DNA from: Tabrizicola_A aquatica
Lineage (GTDB): Bacteria; Pseudomonadota; Alphaproteobacteria; Rhodobacterales; Rhodobacteraceae
Length of the DNA: 64,000 nt
Direction: 5' to 3' (one strand)
Assembly (NCBI GenBank): GCA_965194375.1
Contig: CBDAEL010000009.1
A model generated the notes under the pieces. It worked only from the letters and a program-made list of their open reading frames with translations, was not told where the DNA came from and did not search any database. Below, one piece after another: positions 9,136-17,141 of the stretch (position 1 is its first letter; the number at the start of each line of letters is the position of its first letter). The position numbers and the translations under genes are program-made.

Positions 9136-10002
9136 ATGCGATACCACAAGCCAACCAGCTTTGCGGACGCGGCGGCGATTGCCGCGGCTGCCCAAGGAAC
9201 CCTGCGCTTCTTGGCCGGGGGAACCGATGTTCTGGTGCAGATGCGCGCCGGCATGGTTCAGCCCGACGATCTGATTGACCTCAAGCACATCCCTGATGTG
9301 AACCAAATCACCCAAACGCCGGATGGTGGATGGCGGATTGGCATCGCCGTACCGGGCATCGTGCTGGGCGGGCATGAGGGTCTGACGCGCGACTGGCCCG
9401 GTGTGGTCGAGGGGATGAACTTGGTCGGCTCGACCCAAGTGCAGGGCCGGGCCACGCTGGCGGGGAACCTGTGCAACGGCTCGCCTGCGGCGGATTCGGT
9501 GCCGGGCATGATCGCGGCGGGGGCAAAGGTTGCGGTGACCGGGCCAAATGGCAGCCGGGAAATCCCGGTTGAGCAGATCCCGGCGGGGCCGGGGCGGATC
9601 AATCTGGCCAAGGGCGAGTTGATTTCCGCCATCCTCTTGCCGCCGCGCGGCAAGCATGGCGGAGATGCCTATCTGCGCTTTATCCCGCGCACCGAGATGG
9701 ACATTGCCGTGGTGGGCTGCGCGGTCAACCTGCGGATGGACGGCGATAAAATCATTGAGGCGCGTGTGGCGCTGGGGGCAGTGGCGCCGACGGTGATCCT
9801 GTCCGAGGCAGCCGCACAGGCGATCATCGGCACCACGCTGGACGCAGCGGCGCTGCAGGCGCTGACATCTGCGGCGGAAGCTGGTGCAAAGCCGATTTCC
9901 GACAAGCGCGGCACGGCGGAATTCCGCACCGAAGTTGTGGGCGTATTGGCCCGACGGGCGGCAAAAATTGCCTATGACCGGGCGAAAGGACAAGGCAAAT
10001 GA
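9136..10002 (+). CDS. Molybdenum hydroxylase, FAD-binding medium subunit (CoxM/XdhB-like)
   Basis: 288 residues of the CO/xanthine dehydrogenase medium-subunit family. FAD-binding motifs are FLAGGTDVLVQMRAG near residue 25 and ATLAGNLCNGSPAADSVPG near residue 110; the C-terminal CO_deh_flav_C domain ends in YDRAKG. It carries electrons from the FeS subunit to the final acceptor. The ATG at 9136 fits the family start (MRYHKPTSFADA) and has GGAG upstream. Its stop overlaps the start of the FeS subunit (ATGA), the first of three translational overlaps in this operon. Confidence 0.92.
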   Translation: MRYHKPTSFADAAAIAAAAQGTLRFLAGGTDVLVQMRAGMVQPDDLIDLKHIPDVNQITQTPDGGWRIGIAVPGIVLGGHEGLTRDWPGVVEGMNLVGSTQVQGRATLAGNLCNGSPAADSVPGMIAAGAKVAVTGPNGSREIPVEQIPAGPGRINLAKGELISAILLPPRGKHGGDAYLRFIPRTEMDIAVVGCAVNLRMDGDKIIEARVALGAVAPTVILSEAAAQAIIGTTLDAAALQALTSAAEAGAKPISDKRGTAEFRTEVVGVLARRAAKIAYDRAKGQGK

Positions 10003-10475
10003 CCAAGATTCATGTGACCACCACTGTCAACGGCGATCCGGCGGAATTCCTTGCCGACCCGCGCGAGACGCTTTTGGATGCGCTGCGCGACCAGCTTGGC
10101 CTGACCGGAACCAAGGAAGGCTGCGGCACGGGCGATTGCGGGGGCTGCTCTGTGGTTGTCGACGGAGTGCTGGTGTGTTCCTGCCTGATGCTCGCCGCCG
10201 AGGCGGAGGGCAAGAAGGTGGAGACCATCGAAGGCATGGCGGGCGAAGAGTTGCACCCGTTGCAGCGCCAGTTCATCGAACATGCGGCGCTGCAATGCGG
10301 GTTCTGCACGCCGGGCATCTTGGTCGCCGCCAAGGCGCTGTTAGAGCGCAACCCCGATCCGACCGATACTGAAATTCGCTATTGGCTGGCCGGGAACCTG
10401 TGCCGCTGCACCGGGTATGACAAGATCATCCGCGCCGTTCAGGACGCGGCGGCAGAGATGCGGGGGGCTGCGTGA
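9999..10475 (+). CDS. Molybdenum hydroxylase, [2Fe-2S] small subunit (CoxS-like)
   Basis: 158 residues. The N-terminal ferredoxin-like cluster site is GCGTGDCGGCSV plus a later Cys (VLVCSC). The C-terminal four-helix cluster site is CGFCTPG with CRCTGY. This is the complete two-cluster small subunit of CO/xanthine dehydrogenase-type enzymes and relays electrons from the Mo cofactor to FAD. It overlaps the medium subunit by four bases and shares a base with the large subunit start (TGATG), which fits co-translation of a heterotrimer. Confidence 0.94.
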   Translation: MTKIHVTTTVNGDPAEFLADPRETLLDALRDQLGLTGTKEGCGTGDCGGCSVVVDGVLVCSCLMLAAEAEGKKVETIEGMAGEELHPLQRQFIEHAALQCGFCTPGILVAAKALLERNPDPTDTEIRYWLAGNLCRCTGYDKIIRAVQDAAAEMRGAA

Positions 10476-12742
10476 TGGCGAAGGATGAGCTCAAGTCTGG
10501 CTACAAACTGATCGGCACCCGCCCCAACCGCCCTGATGGGCTGGACAAGGTTACAGGTCGGGCACGTTATGGCGCGGATTTCTCGCTGCCCGGCATGCTT
10601 TGGGCGGCGGTCGTGCGCTCGCCCCATGCCCATGCGCGGATCAAGAGCATTGATGCATCCAAGGCGCTGGCCTTGGATGGGGTCAAGGCTGTGGTGACAC
10701 GGGCCGATCTTCCCACGGGTCTTTCGGGGGAAGACCTGAACCTGCAAGACAACACGCTGGCAGGCGACAGGGTGCTTTACGACGGCCACGCGGTCGCTGC
10801 GGTTGCCGCAACCTCGGCCCTTTTGGCGCAGGACGCGGCGCGGCTGATTGCGGTGGAGTATGAGATCCTGCCGCATGTGACTGATGTTGACGCCGCGATG
10901 GCACCGGGCGCCCCGGTCATTCGCGAGGGGGTTGCCGATTACTCGGTGCCCGAGGGGATGCACCCCAACGTCGCGCGCTACATGGAGTTTGGGCATGGCG
11001 ATGTGGAGGCGGGCTTTGCCGCCGCCGACATCGTGCGCGAGCACACCTACAAAACCGAAGCCACTCACCAAGGCTATATCGAGCCGCATGCCTGTGTCGG
11101 CCAGATGGGCGAGGACGGGCGCGGCGAGATGTGGGTCTGCACGCAGGGCCATTGGTACATCCGCCGCATGTGCGCCTCGGTTTTGGGGATTGAGGCGGCG
11201 AACCTGCGGGTGACGCCCTCCGAGATCGGCGGCGGTTTCGGCGGCAAGACCACGATCTTCATGGAACCCTTGGCCTTGGCGCTGTCGAAAAAGGCGGGCG
11301 GCCGTCCGGTGAAGCTGGTGATGAACCGGTCCGAAGTGCTGCGCGCGACGGGGCCGACCGCCTCGGCCTCGATGGATGTCAAGCTGGGCATGAAGCGTGA
11401 TGGCACCATCACGGCAGGTCAGGTCTTTTTCCGCATGCAGGGTGGGGCCTTCGTCGGCATGTCACCGATTGGCGAAGCGCTGCCTTGCGCCTTTGCCTGC
11501 TATGACATTCCAGCCCTGAAGCACGAGGGTGTTGAGGTCATCGCGAACCGGCCAAAGGCGGCAGCCTATCGTGCACCGGGCTCGCCCATGGCGGCCTTTG
11601 CGGTGGAAAGCCTTGTTGATGAGATGTGTCGCGAGTTGAAGCTGGACCCGATTGAGGTGCGGCTGAAGAACGGCGCGCGCAATGGCTCTAAGTCGAGCTA
11701 TGGCCCGGATTACAATGTCATCGGCTTGCAAGAAACGCTGGAGGCGGCCAAGGCGCATCCGAATTACAAGGTTGCGCTGGGCCCGAACCAAGGGCGGGGC
11801 GTCGCCTCGGGCTTTTGGTTCAACCATGGCGGCGAAACATCGGTGTCGCTGGCGGTGGGCGAGGATGGGACGGCAACCGTCTCGATTGGCACGCCCGATA
11901 TTGGCGGCAGCCGGGCCTCGATCGGGCTGATGGTGGCCGAGTTCTTGGGCATTCCTTATGAAAACGTCCGGGTGAACGTGGTGGAAACTGGCGCGCTGGG
12001 CGTCAATGAACCCACACATGGCAGCCGGGCGACCTTTGCCAGCGGCAAGGCGGCGGTAGAGGCCGCGCGTCAGGCGGTTGGAGAGATGTGCCGCCGGGCG
12101 GCGGCGGATTGGGGCATCGACCCTGAGGCGGTGGAATGGAAAGATGGGGCCGCCCATCCCGCCGGGCCGAACGCTGGCAAGTTCCCGCCGATGTCCATCG
12201 GTGAGATTGGTGGCAAGATGGGGTCAACCGGGGGGCCGATCTCGGGTCACCATGAGGTGACGGCTGAGGGTGTTGGTGCCAGCTTTGGCACGCATGTGGT
12301 TGATGTCGAAGTTGATCCCGAGACCGGTCGAACCACGGTTTTGCGCTATCTTGTGGTGCAGGACGCGGGCACCGCGATCCACCCGGCTTATGTCGAAGGG
12401 CAATATCAGGGTGGTGCCGCGCAGGGCATCGGCTGGGCGCTGAACGAGGAATACGTCTACGGCGCCGATGGGCGGCTGCAAAACCCGATCTTCCTCGACT
12501 ACCGCGTGCCGGTGGCCTCGGACCTGCCGATGATCGACACGGTGATTGTTGAAGTGCCAAACCCCGGCCACCCCTATGGCGTGCGCGGCGTGGGCGAGAC
12601 GGGCATAACCCCGCCGCTGCCTGCAATTGCCGCAGCGGTTGCCGGGGCAACAGGGGCGCGGATCCGCAGCTTGCCCTTATCCCCGCCCAAGGTCTTGGCG
12701 GCGATCAAGGCGAATAAGTCGGGCAAGGCGGCCAAGACCTGA
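10475..12742 (+). CDS. Molybdenum hydroxylase, molybdopterin-binding large subunit
   Basis: 755 residues of the aldehyde oxidase/xanthine dehydrogenase large-subunit family. Visible are the Mo-pterin contact GGGFGGKTTIF (~residue 255), AYRAPGSPMAAFAVES (~365), and near the C-terminus RGVGETGITPP, whose Glu is the catalytic base of this family. The CO-dehydrogenase signature VAYRCSFR is absent, so it is a hydroxylase of organic substrates, often N-heterocycles or aldehydes, not a CO dehydrogenase. ATG at 10475 is used; a GTG one codon earlier is possible. Place in the island suggests it hydroxylates the same compound as, or a product of, the Rieske/MttB steps. Confidence 0.92.
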   Translation: MAKDELKSGYKLIGTRPNRPDGLDKVTGRARYGADFSLPGMLWAAVVRSPHAHARIKSIDASKALALDGVKAVVTRADLPTGLSGEDLNLQDNTLAGDRVLYDGHAVAAVAATSALLAQDAARLIAVEYEILPHVTDVDAAMAPGAPVIREGVADYSVPEGMHPNVARYMEFGHGDVEAGFAAADIVREHTYKTEATHQGYIEPHACVGQMGEDGRGEMWVCTQGHWYIRRMCASVLGIEAANLRVTPSEIGGGFGGKTTIFMEPLALALSKKAGGRPVKLVMNRSEVLRATGPTASASMDVKLGMKRDGTITAGQVFFRMQGGAFVGMSPIGEALPCAFACYDIPALKHEGVEVIANRPKAAAYRAPGSPMAAFAVESLVDEMCRELKLDPIEVRLKNGARNGSKSSYGPDYNVIGLQETLEAAKAHPNYKVALGPNQGRGVASGFWFNHGGETSVSLAVGEDGTATVSIGTPDIGGSRASIGLMVAEFLGIPYENVRVNVVETGALGVNEPTHGSRATFASGKAAVEAARQAVGEMCRRAAADWGIDPEAVEWKDGAAHPAGPNAGKFPPMSIGEIGGKMGSTGGPISGHHEVTAEGVGASFGTHVVDVEVDPETGRTTVLRYLVVQDAGTAIHPAYVEGQYQGGAAQGIGWALNEEYVYGADGRLQNPIFLDYRVPVASDLPMIDTVIVEVPNPGHPYGVRGVGETGITPPLPAIAAAVAGATGARIRSLPLSPPKVLAAIKANKSGKAAKT

Positions 12743-12987
12743 TGGCCAAGGTCCATCTCTGGTCTAGCCTGCGGCGGTTCACCGATGGGCAGGAAGTGGT
12801 GGAGGTTGAGGCCGCGACCGTGGGGCAAATGCTGGATGCGCTGGAAAAAGCGCATCCCGGCCTTGCCCCTGCTATCAAGGCAGGCGTTTCGGTGGCGGTG
12901 GATGGCGAGGTGATCGCCAACAACCGCGCCGCCGCTGTCGGCCCTCAAAGCGAGGTTTACCTGCTCCAGCGCCTCAAGGGTGGTTAG
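12742..12987 (+). CDS. MoaD/ThiS-like small protein of the Mo-hydroxylase operon
   Basis: 81-residue ubiquitin-fold protein that ends in Gly-Gly (LLQRLKGG), the C-terminus that is adenylated and thiocarboxylated in MoaD and ThiS. VVEVEAATVGQMLDALEKAHPGL is the usual MoaD helix region. It overlaps the large-subunit gene by one base, so it belongs to the operon. A MoaD here, apart from the general moa genes, suggests a sulfur carrier dedicated to cofactor assembly or sulfuration of this hydroxylase, or a carrier recruited for another step; this is inference. Confidence 0.8.
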   Translation: MAKVHLWSSLRRFTDGQEVVEVEAATVGQMLDALEKAHPGLAPAIKAGVSVAVDGEVIANNRAAAVGPQSEVYLLQRLKGG

Positions 12988-13012
12988 GGCGCGTTGACAA
13001 TGGGAGCGCCCT
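12986..13012 (+). terminator. Hairpin at the end of the Mo-hydroxylase operon
   Basis: AGGGCGC and GCGCCCT pair around a 13-base loop, starting within the stop codon of the MoaD-like gene. There is no T-run, so it is only a likely terminator or mRNA 3' stabiliser. Confidence 0.4.
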
Positions 13013-13055
13013 GTCAGCAATCGGCTGGCAGCCTCCAGCGCAAACTGCAGCTTCC

Positions 13056-13391
13056 TTACGGACGCCTTCCCAAGACGATCCTTGCAAGCGCGAAGCCTAT
13101 CGAGAAGGCGAGCTCATCAGGGGTCAAGGCGCGGGGCGTTGGCGCAACAGGGCGTGAGCGAAGCCGTGTGGCGATCAAAAGGGCCAGAAGCAGCAGGATT
13201 AGGCCCATGAGGCCACAGGCCAGCAGCGGCCCCATAAGACGCGACAGCGCGATCAGTGCGGCCGCCACGAGCATCCCAAGACCCGCCGCAGCGAGCCCGG
13301 CGGCACCCAAAGCCCAAGCAAGGACCACAAGGCCCCTGTTCAGTCTTTGGCGGGCGGTCGCAGCCAAGCTGGCCGCAAGTTGGCGCAACAC
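13056..13391 (-). CDS. Small membrane protein, phage holin-like (holin-X) family
   Basis: 111 residues with two long hydrophobic helices (about 24-45 and 52-75) rich in Ala/Leu/Gly, a basic N-terminus and a short basic C-terminal tail. This resembles the 'phage holin family protein' group often encoded next to DUF883 proteins; these are membrane-stress proteins in most genomes, not phage genes, and nothing else phage-like is here. It starts five bases after the DUF883 gene on the same strand, so they are co-transcribed. Confidence 0.65.
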   Translation of the reverse strand: MLRQLAASLAATARQRLNRGLVVLAWALGAAGLAAAGLGMLVAAALIALSRLMGPLLACGLMGLILLLLALLIATRLRSRPVAPTPRALTPDELAFSIGFALARIVLGRRP

Positions 13392-13396
13392 GGGCC

Positions 13397-13702
13397 TTAA
13401 CGCCGGGTCAGTGCGCCCAAGAGCACACCCACGCCCGCCGCAAGCCCCATCGCGATGTAAGGGTTTGCTGCCACCGCGCCTTCGACGCGCATATCCGCCT
13501 CATGGCCTTTACGGCCCAAATAGTTGGCGGCTTCTGACATGCCGTCGGTCATATCCTTAGCCATATCATGGCTGCGGCGGCTGGCGATTTGCTGCACGTT
13601 ATGGGCCATCTTGGCCATATCGGCGCGCATCGTTTCCATCTGCGCCATGACACTTTCGTAATCGGCGGCGATGCTTTTTGGTAGGTTGTTTTCCTGTGCC
13701 AT
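13397..13702 (-). CDS. DUF883 (YqjD/ElaB family) protein
   Basis: 101 residues: an amphipathic, probably coiled-coil region (residues 8-70) followed by a C-terminal glycine-rich transmembrane helix (YIAMGLAAGVGVLLGAL) and an Arg-Arg end. That is the ElaB/YqjD plan; the E. coli members are tail-anchored inner-membrane proteins that associate with ribosomes in stationary phase. First gene of a two-gene operon with the holin-like gene. Confidence 0.82.
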   Translation of the reverse strand: MAQENNLPKSIAADYESVMAQMETMRADMAKMAHNVQQIASRRSHDMAKDMTDGMSEAANYLGRKGHEADMRVEGAVAANPYIAMGLAAGVGVLLGALTRR

Positions 13703-13920
13703 TCTCGGGCTCCTTTGATCGGCCCCGGTCGGCAGGGGTTGCCGTCGGGATCAAAGCAGACTGTCGCGGCGAGCAAGGCGTTGCACTAACACCGGTCAGC
13801 GCCGGGGCGCATGGGCGGACATCAGCGCGCTGAATTCGCGGGCACCGGCTGACGCAGGTAAGTGCGGTTGGGTGCGAGCCCCTGCAGGGTTGATTGTGCC
13901 CAAGCCTTTGGACCCCCTGC

Positions 13921-14979
13921 ATGACCGACGTTGAACCTCGCAAATCCACCCGCTGGCTTTGGGTCTCGGGCGGCCTTTTGGCTGTCTGTTTGGGCGTGCT
14001 CGCTTGGTGGCAGTTTGGGGCGGGAAATGCCTTTGAGGTTCGCGTCGAAACCGCAGACTTTTCCACGGTCACGCGCGTTCTGGCCGTGAACGGCAAGGTC
14101 GAGGCGCGGGCCTCGGTGCAGGTTCGATCGGCTGTGTCGGCCACAGTTTCGGACCTGTTGGTCGACGAAGGTAATCTCGCGGCCAAGGGCGATGTGCTCG
14201 CGCGGTTGGATGCCAGCCAGCAAGAGGCGATCGTGCAGCAGGCCCGCTCGGCCCTTGAGCAGGGTCGCATCAAGCAGGCCCAAGCCGCGGCCACCTATGG
14301 CCGCGACCGCGATTTGGGCGGGATCATTTCGCGGTCAAAACTCGATGACGCCAAGCTGGCACTGGAGGGGGCCGCGCAAGAGGTGGCGCGGCTGCAGGCC
14401 TTGCTGGATCAAGCGACCATTCAGTTGGATCGTTACACCGTCACCGCTCCGATGGCGGGAACTGTGATGAGCCGTACCGTCGATCCCGGCCAGTTGGTCG
14501 ACCCTACGACGGCGCTTTTCACGCTCGCTGATTTGTCCGATCTGATTGTTGAGGCTGATGTGGACGAAACCTACGCCAGCCACATTGCTTATGGGCAATC
14601 GGCGACCCTGCAACTGGTTGGGCGCAGCGACACTTTGGCCGGCTCGGTGGTCTTTGTCTCGCCAAGGGTCAATTCGGCCACAGGGGGACTGGCCATCAAG
14701 ATCGGGTTTGACAGGCCGATTGCGGCCCCGGTGGGGCTGACGGTGACCGCGAATATCGTGGTGGATCAGCAGAAGGCCCTGACCGTACCGCGCTCGGCGC
14801 TGATGGCGGGCGCGGTGTTTGTGCTTAGCGGCGGCAAGGCTGTGCAAACGCTGGTGACGGTCGTCGAATGGCCAGCGGCGCGGCTGATCGTGACCGATGG
14901 GCTGAACGCGGGCGATCAGGTCATTATCGACAGCACGGGCCTCAGCGACGGGTTGGCAGTCACCGTGGTGGTGCCCTGA
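13921..14979 (+). CDS. HlyD/MacA-type periplasmic adaptor of an ABC exporter
   Basis: 352 residues: N-terminal membrane anchor (residues ~10-28), a lipoyl/barrel-sandwich half (~50-95, ASVQVRSAVSATVSDLLVDEG), a coiled-coil hairpin (~100-160), then the second lipoyl half and a beta-barrel domain. It links an inner-membrane ABC unit to the outer membrane. The gene overlaps the permease gene by one base (TGATG), and the ATPase follows with a four-base overlap, so the three form one exporter of the MacAB/DevBCA type. No outer-membrane TolC partner is encoded here; the substrate is unknown. Confidence 0.88.
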   Translation: MTDVEPRKSTRWLWVSGGLLAVCLGVLAWWQFGAGNAFEVRVETADFSTVTRVLAVNGKVEARASVQVRSAVSATVSDLLVDEGNLAAKGDVLARLDASQQEAIVQQARSALEQGRIKQAQAAATYGRDRDLGGIISRSKLDDAKLALEGAAQEVARLQALLDQATIQLDRYTVTAPMAGTVMSRTVDPGQLVDPTTALFTLADLSDLIVEADVDETYASHIAYGQSATLQLVGRSDTLAGSVVFVSPRVNSATGGLAIKIGFDRPIAAPVGLTVTANIVVDQQKALTVPRSALMAGAVFVLSGGKAVQTLVTVVEWPAARLIVTDGLNAGDQVIIDSTGLSDGLAVTVVVP

Positions 14980-16184
14980 TGCTCTATGGGTTGAAAATCG
15001 CCGCGCGCTACCTGACGGCCTCCAAGGCTCAGACCGCGCTCTTGGTGGTGGGCGTCGCCGTGGGGGTGTTCATCTTTATCTTCATGTCGGCGCTGATCGG
15101 CGGTCTGGCGGAGTTCATCCTGTCGCGCACCGCAGGTGACATCAGTCACGTCACGATTGAGGCCGAGGCCACCGATCCGGCCTTGCTGATGGCCTTGCCG
15201 GGCCGCGTTTTGCTGGTGCAGGAACCGTCGACAAACACGCCTCAACTGCGCGAGGCGATCAGTTATACCCCGCTGATCGAGGCCTTGCCCGAGGTCAAGG
15301 CCGTCTCGCCCCAGATCACCGGGGCGGGGTTTTTGCGCCGTGGCACGCAGGTGTCGCAAGTGTCGATCATCGGGCTGGAGCCGGGGCGCGAATCTGCGAT
15401 CAGCGATCTGGAAGGCTATCTGGTGGAGGGCGAAGTGCGCCTGCGATCGGGCGCGGTGCTTTTGGGCAAATCCCTTGTCGATGATATGGGCCTTGCGCTG
15501 GGTCAGACGATTTCGCTGGAGTCGACCGACGGCATCAAAGCCGCGCTGACCCTGACTGGACTCTACCAGATCGGCACGGGGGGCGGGCCAGACCGACGCA
15601 TGGCCTATGTCAGCCTTGCGACAGCGCGCACGCTTTTTGAGATGCCCCAAGGGATCAGCCGGATTGAGATCAAGCTCTTTGATCTTTACGCCGCCGATGC
15701 GGTTGCCTTGCGGGTGGAAGGGCTGATGGGCCTTGATGCCAAATCTTGGACCGAAGATGGCGCGCAACTTCTTGAGGCGCTGAATGCGCAGGCGCAGACC
15801 GGCTATTTCCTGAAAACCTTCGCCATGATCACCATCATCATCGGTGTCGCCTCGGCGCTCTTGTTGTCCACCTATCGCAGGCGCCCCGAGATTGGGATCA
15901 TGCGGGCGATGGGGGCGTCGCGGCTGTTTGTGGTCGGGGTGTTTGTCACCCAAGGGGCCTTGATCGGGGTGATGGGCGGTCTCTTGGGCGCGGGGATCGG
16001 CTATCTCGCCTTGCTGCCTTTCCCCACCCGCGATGCGTTCCGCTCGGGCACCTTGCCGATGGACATCACCCAAGGCTCTTATGGGTTGGCGATTGTGCTG
16101 ACGGTTCTGGGGGCAATTGCCGCCTCCATCCTGCCTGCCCGCGCGGCCGCGCGGGTGGATCCGGTGACGGCGATTGGCCAATGA
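14979..16184 (+). CDS. MacB/FtsX-like ABC exporter permease
   Basis: 401 residues. The N-terminal helix (~20-42, TALLVVGVAVGVFIFIFM) is followed by a large periplasmic domain (~45-275) and three C-terminal helices (~280-395), the FtsX/MacB-PCD topology. The last cytoplasmic loop includes STYRRRPEIGIMRAMGAS, a conserved FtsX-domain segment. Unlike MacB it has no fused ATPase; the ATPase is the next gene. Confidence 0.88.
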   Translation: MLYGLKIAARYLTASKAQTALLVVGVAVGVFIFIFMSALIGGLAEFILSRTAGDISHVTIEAEATDPALLMALPGRVLLVQEPSTNTPQLREAISYTPLIEALPEVKAVSPQITGAGFLRRGTQVSQVSIIGLEPGRESAISDLEGYLVEGEVRLRSGAVLLGKSLVDDMGLALGQTISLESTDGIKAALTLTGLYQIGTGGGPDRRMAYVSLATARTLFEMPQGISRIEIKLFDLYAADAVALRVEGLMGLDAKSWTEDGAQLLEALNAQAQTGYFLKTFAMITIIIGVASALLLSTYRRRPEIGIMRAMGASRLFVVGVFVTQGALIGVMGGLLGAGIGYLALLPFPTRDAFRSGTLPMDITQGSYGLAIVLTVLGAIAASILPARAAARVDPVTAIGQ

Positions 16185-16855
16185 CGCTGCTGACTGTCAG
16201 CGATCTGGTTAAGACCTTTGGCACCGGCGACACCGCCACCCATGTCTTGCGCGGGCTAAACCTGACCTTGGACAAGGGAGAGATGGCAGCACTTCTGGGA
16301 CCCTCTGGATCCGGAAAAAGCACGTTGTTGACCATTCTGGGCACACTGATGCAGCCCACCTCGGGCGCGCATCAGATGTTGGGGGTCGATCTGATCCGCG
16401 CCTCCGATGCCGCGCTGACCACATTTCGCAACGAGCACATTGGCTTTGTCTTTCAATTCCACAACCTCTTGCCGGACTTTACCGCGCTGGAAAACGTGAT
16501 CTTTCCGACCGCCATTCGCAACGGCCGCGAGACCGCAGCCGCCCGGGCGCGCGGGGCCGATCTGCTGACCCGGATGGGTCTGGCCGAACGGATCCACTTT
16601 CCCTCAGCCAACCTGTCAGGCGGACAAAAGCAGCGCGTGGCGGTGGCGCGCGCGCTGATGAACGCGCCAGAGCTGGTGCTTGCTGACGAGCCGACCGGCA
16701 ATCTTGACCGCGCCTCGGCCTTGCAGGTGATGGAGTTGATCGCCCAGATCAACCGCGATGAGGGCACGACCTTTCTGATTTCCACCCATGACGAGAAGAT
16801 CGCCGCGACCTGCAAGCGGCAGATCGTCGTGGGGGATGGGGTTGTGACGGGGTGA
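16181..16855 (+). CDS. ABC exporter ATPase (LolD/MacB type)
   Basis: 224 residues, a lone nucleotide-binding domain. Walker A is GPSGSGKST (residues ~39-47), Q-loop VFQFHNLLPDFTALENV, signature LSGGQKQRVAVARAL, Walker B LVLADEPTGNLD, and the H-loop STHD. Length and the LLPDFTALENV region are typical of LolD/FtsE/MacB-type ATPases that work by mechanotransmission with FtsX-like permeases. Four-base overlap with the permease gene. Confidence 0.92.
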   Translation: MTLLTVSDLVKTFGTGDTATHVLRGLNLTLDKGEMAALLGPSGSGKSTLLTILGTLMQPTSGAHQMLGVDLIRASDAALTTFRNEHIGFVFQFHNLLPDFTALENVIFPTAIRNGRETAAARARGADLLTRMGLAERIHFPSANLSGGQKQRVAVARALMNAPELVLADEPTGNLDRASALQVMELIAQINRDEGTTFLISTHDEKIAATCKRQIVVGDGVVTG

Positions 16856-17141
16856 AAGCGGTGCCGCCCGGCCGGCTTCGATCCGGGATAGGTGAATAGC
16901 GGCACATCGCCCTTAAGGCACGCCGCCAGCTTGTGCAGGGCGGGCAGGGTCGCGATACAACCACGCGCGGTTCCTAATTGCTCTATGTTCAGTCTCTTTG
17001 CGCAGACTGAATTGCAAAGAAAAGTCCGAATGAATGGAGTTTGAAGCAAGCGCAATCGTTCAAAGATTTTTTCTGCCAGCATCATTGAGAACTGCTAAGA
17101 AGCTTGGCAAAGGAAAACGGCGCAAAACAATGGGGCCTGCT

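Noticed and set aside
10475..12742. Large Mo subunit as aerobic CO dehydrogenase
   Set aside because: The CoxL active-site signature VAYRCSFR is absent; AYRAPG is present instead.
13056..13391. Phage holin as a sign of a prophage
   Set aside because: No endolysin, capsid, integrase or other phage gene is near, and the DUF883 partner fits a chromosomal stress pair.
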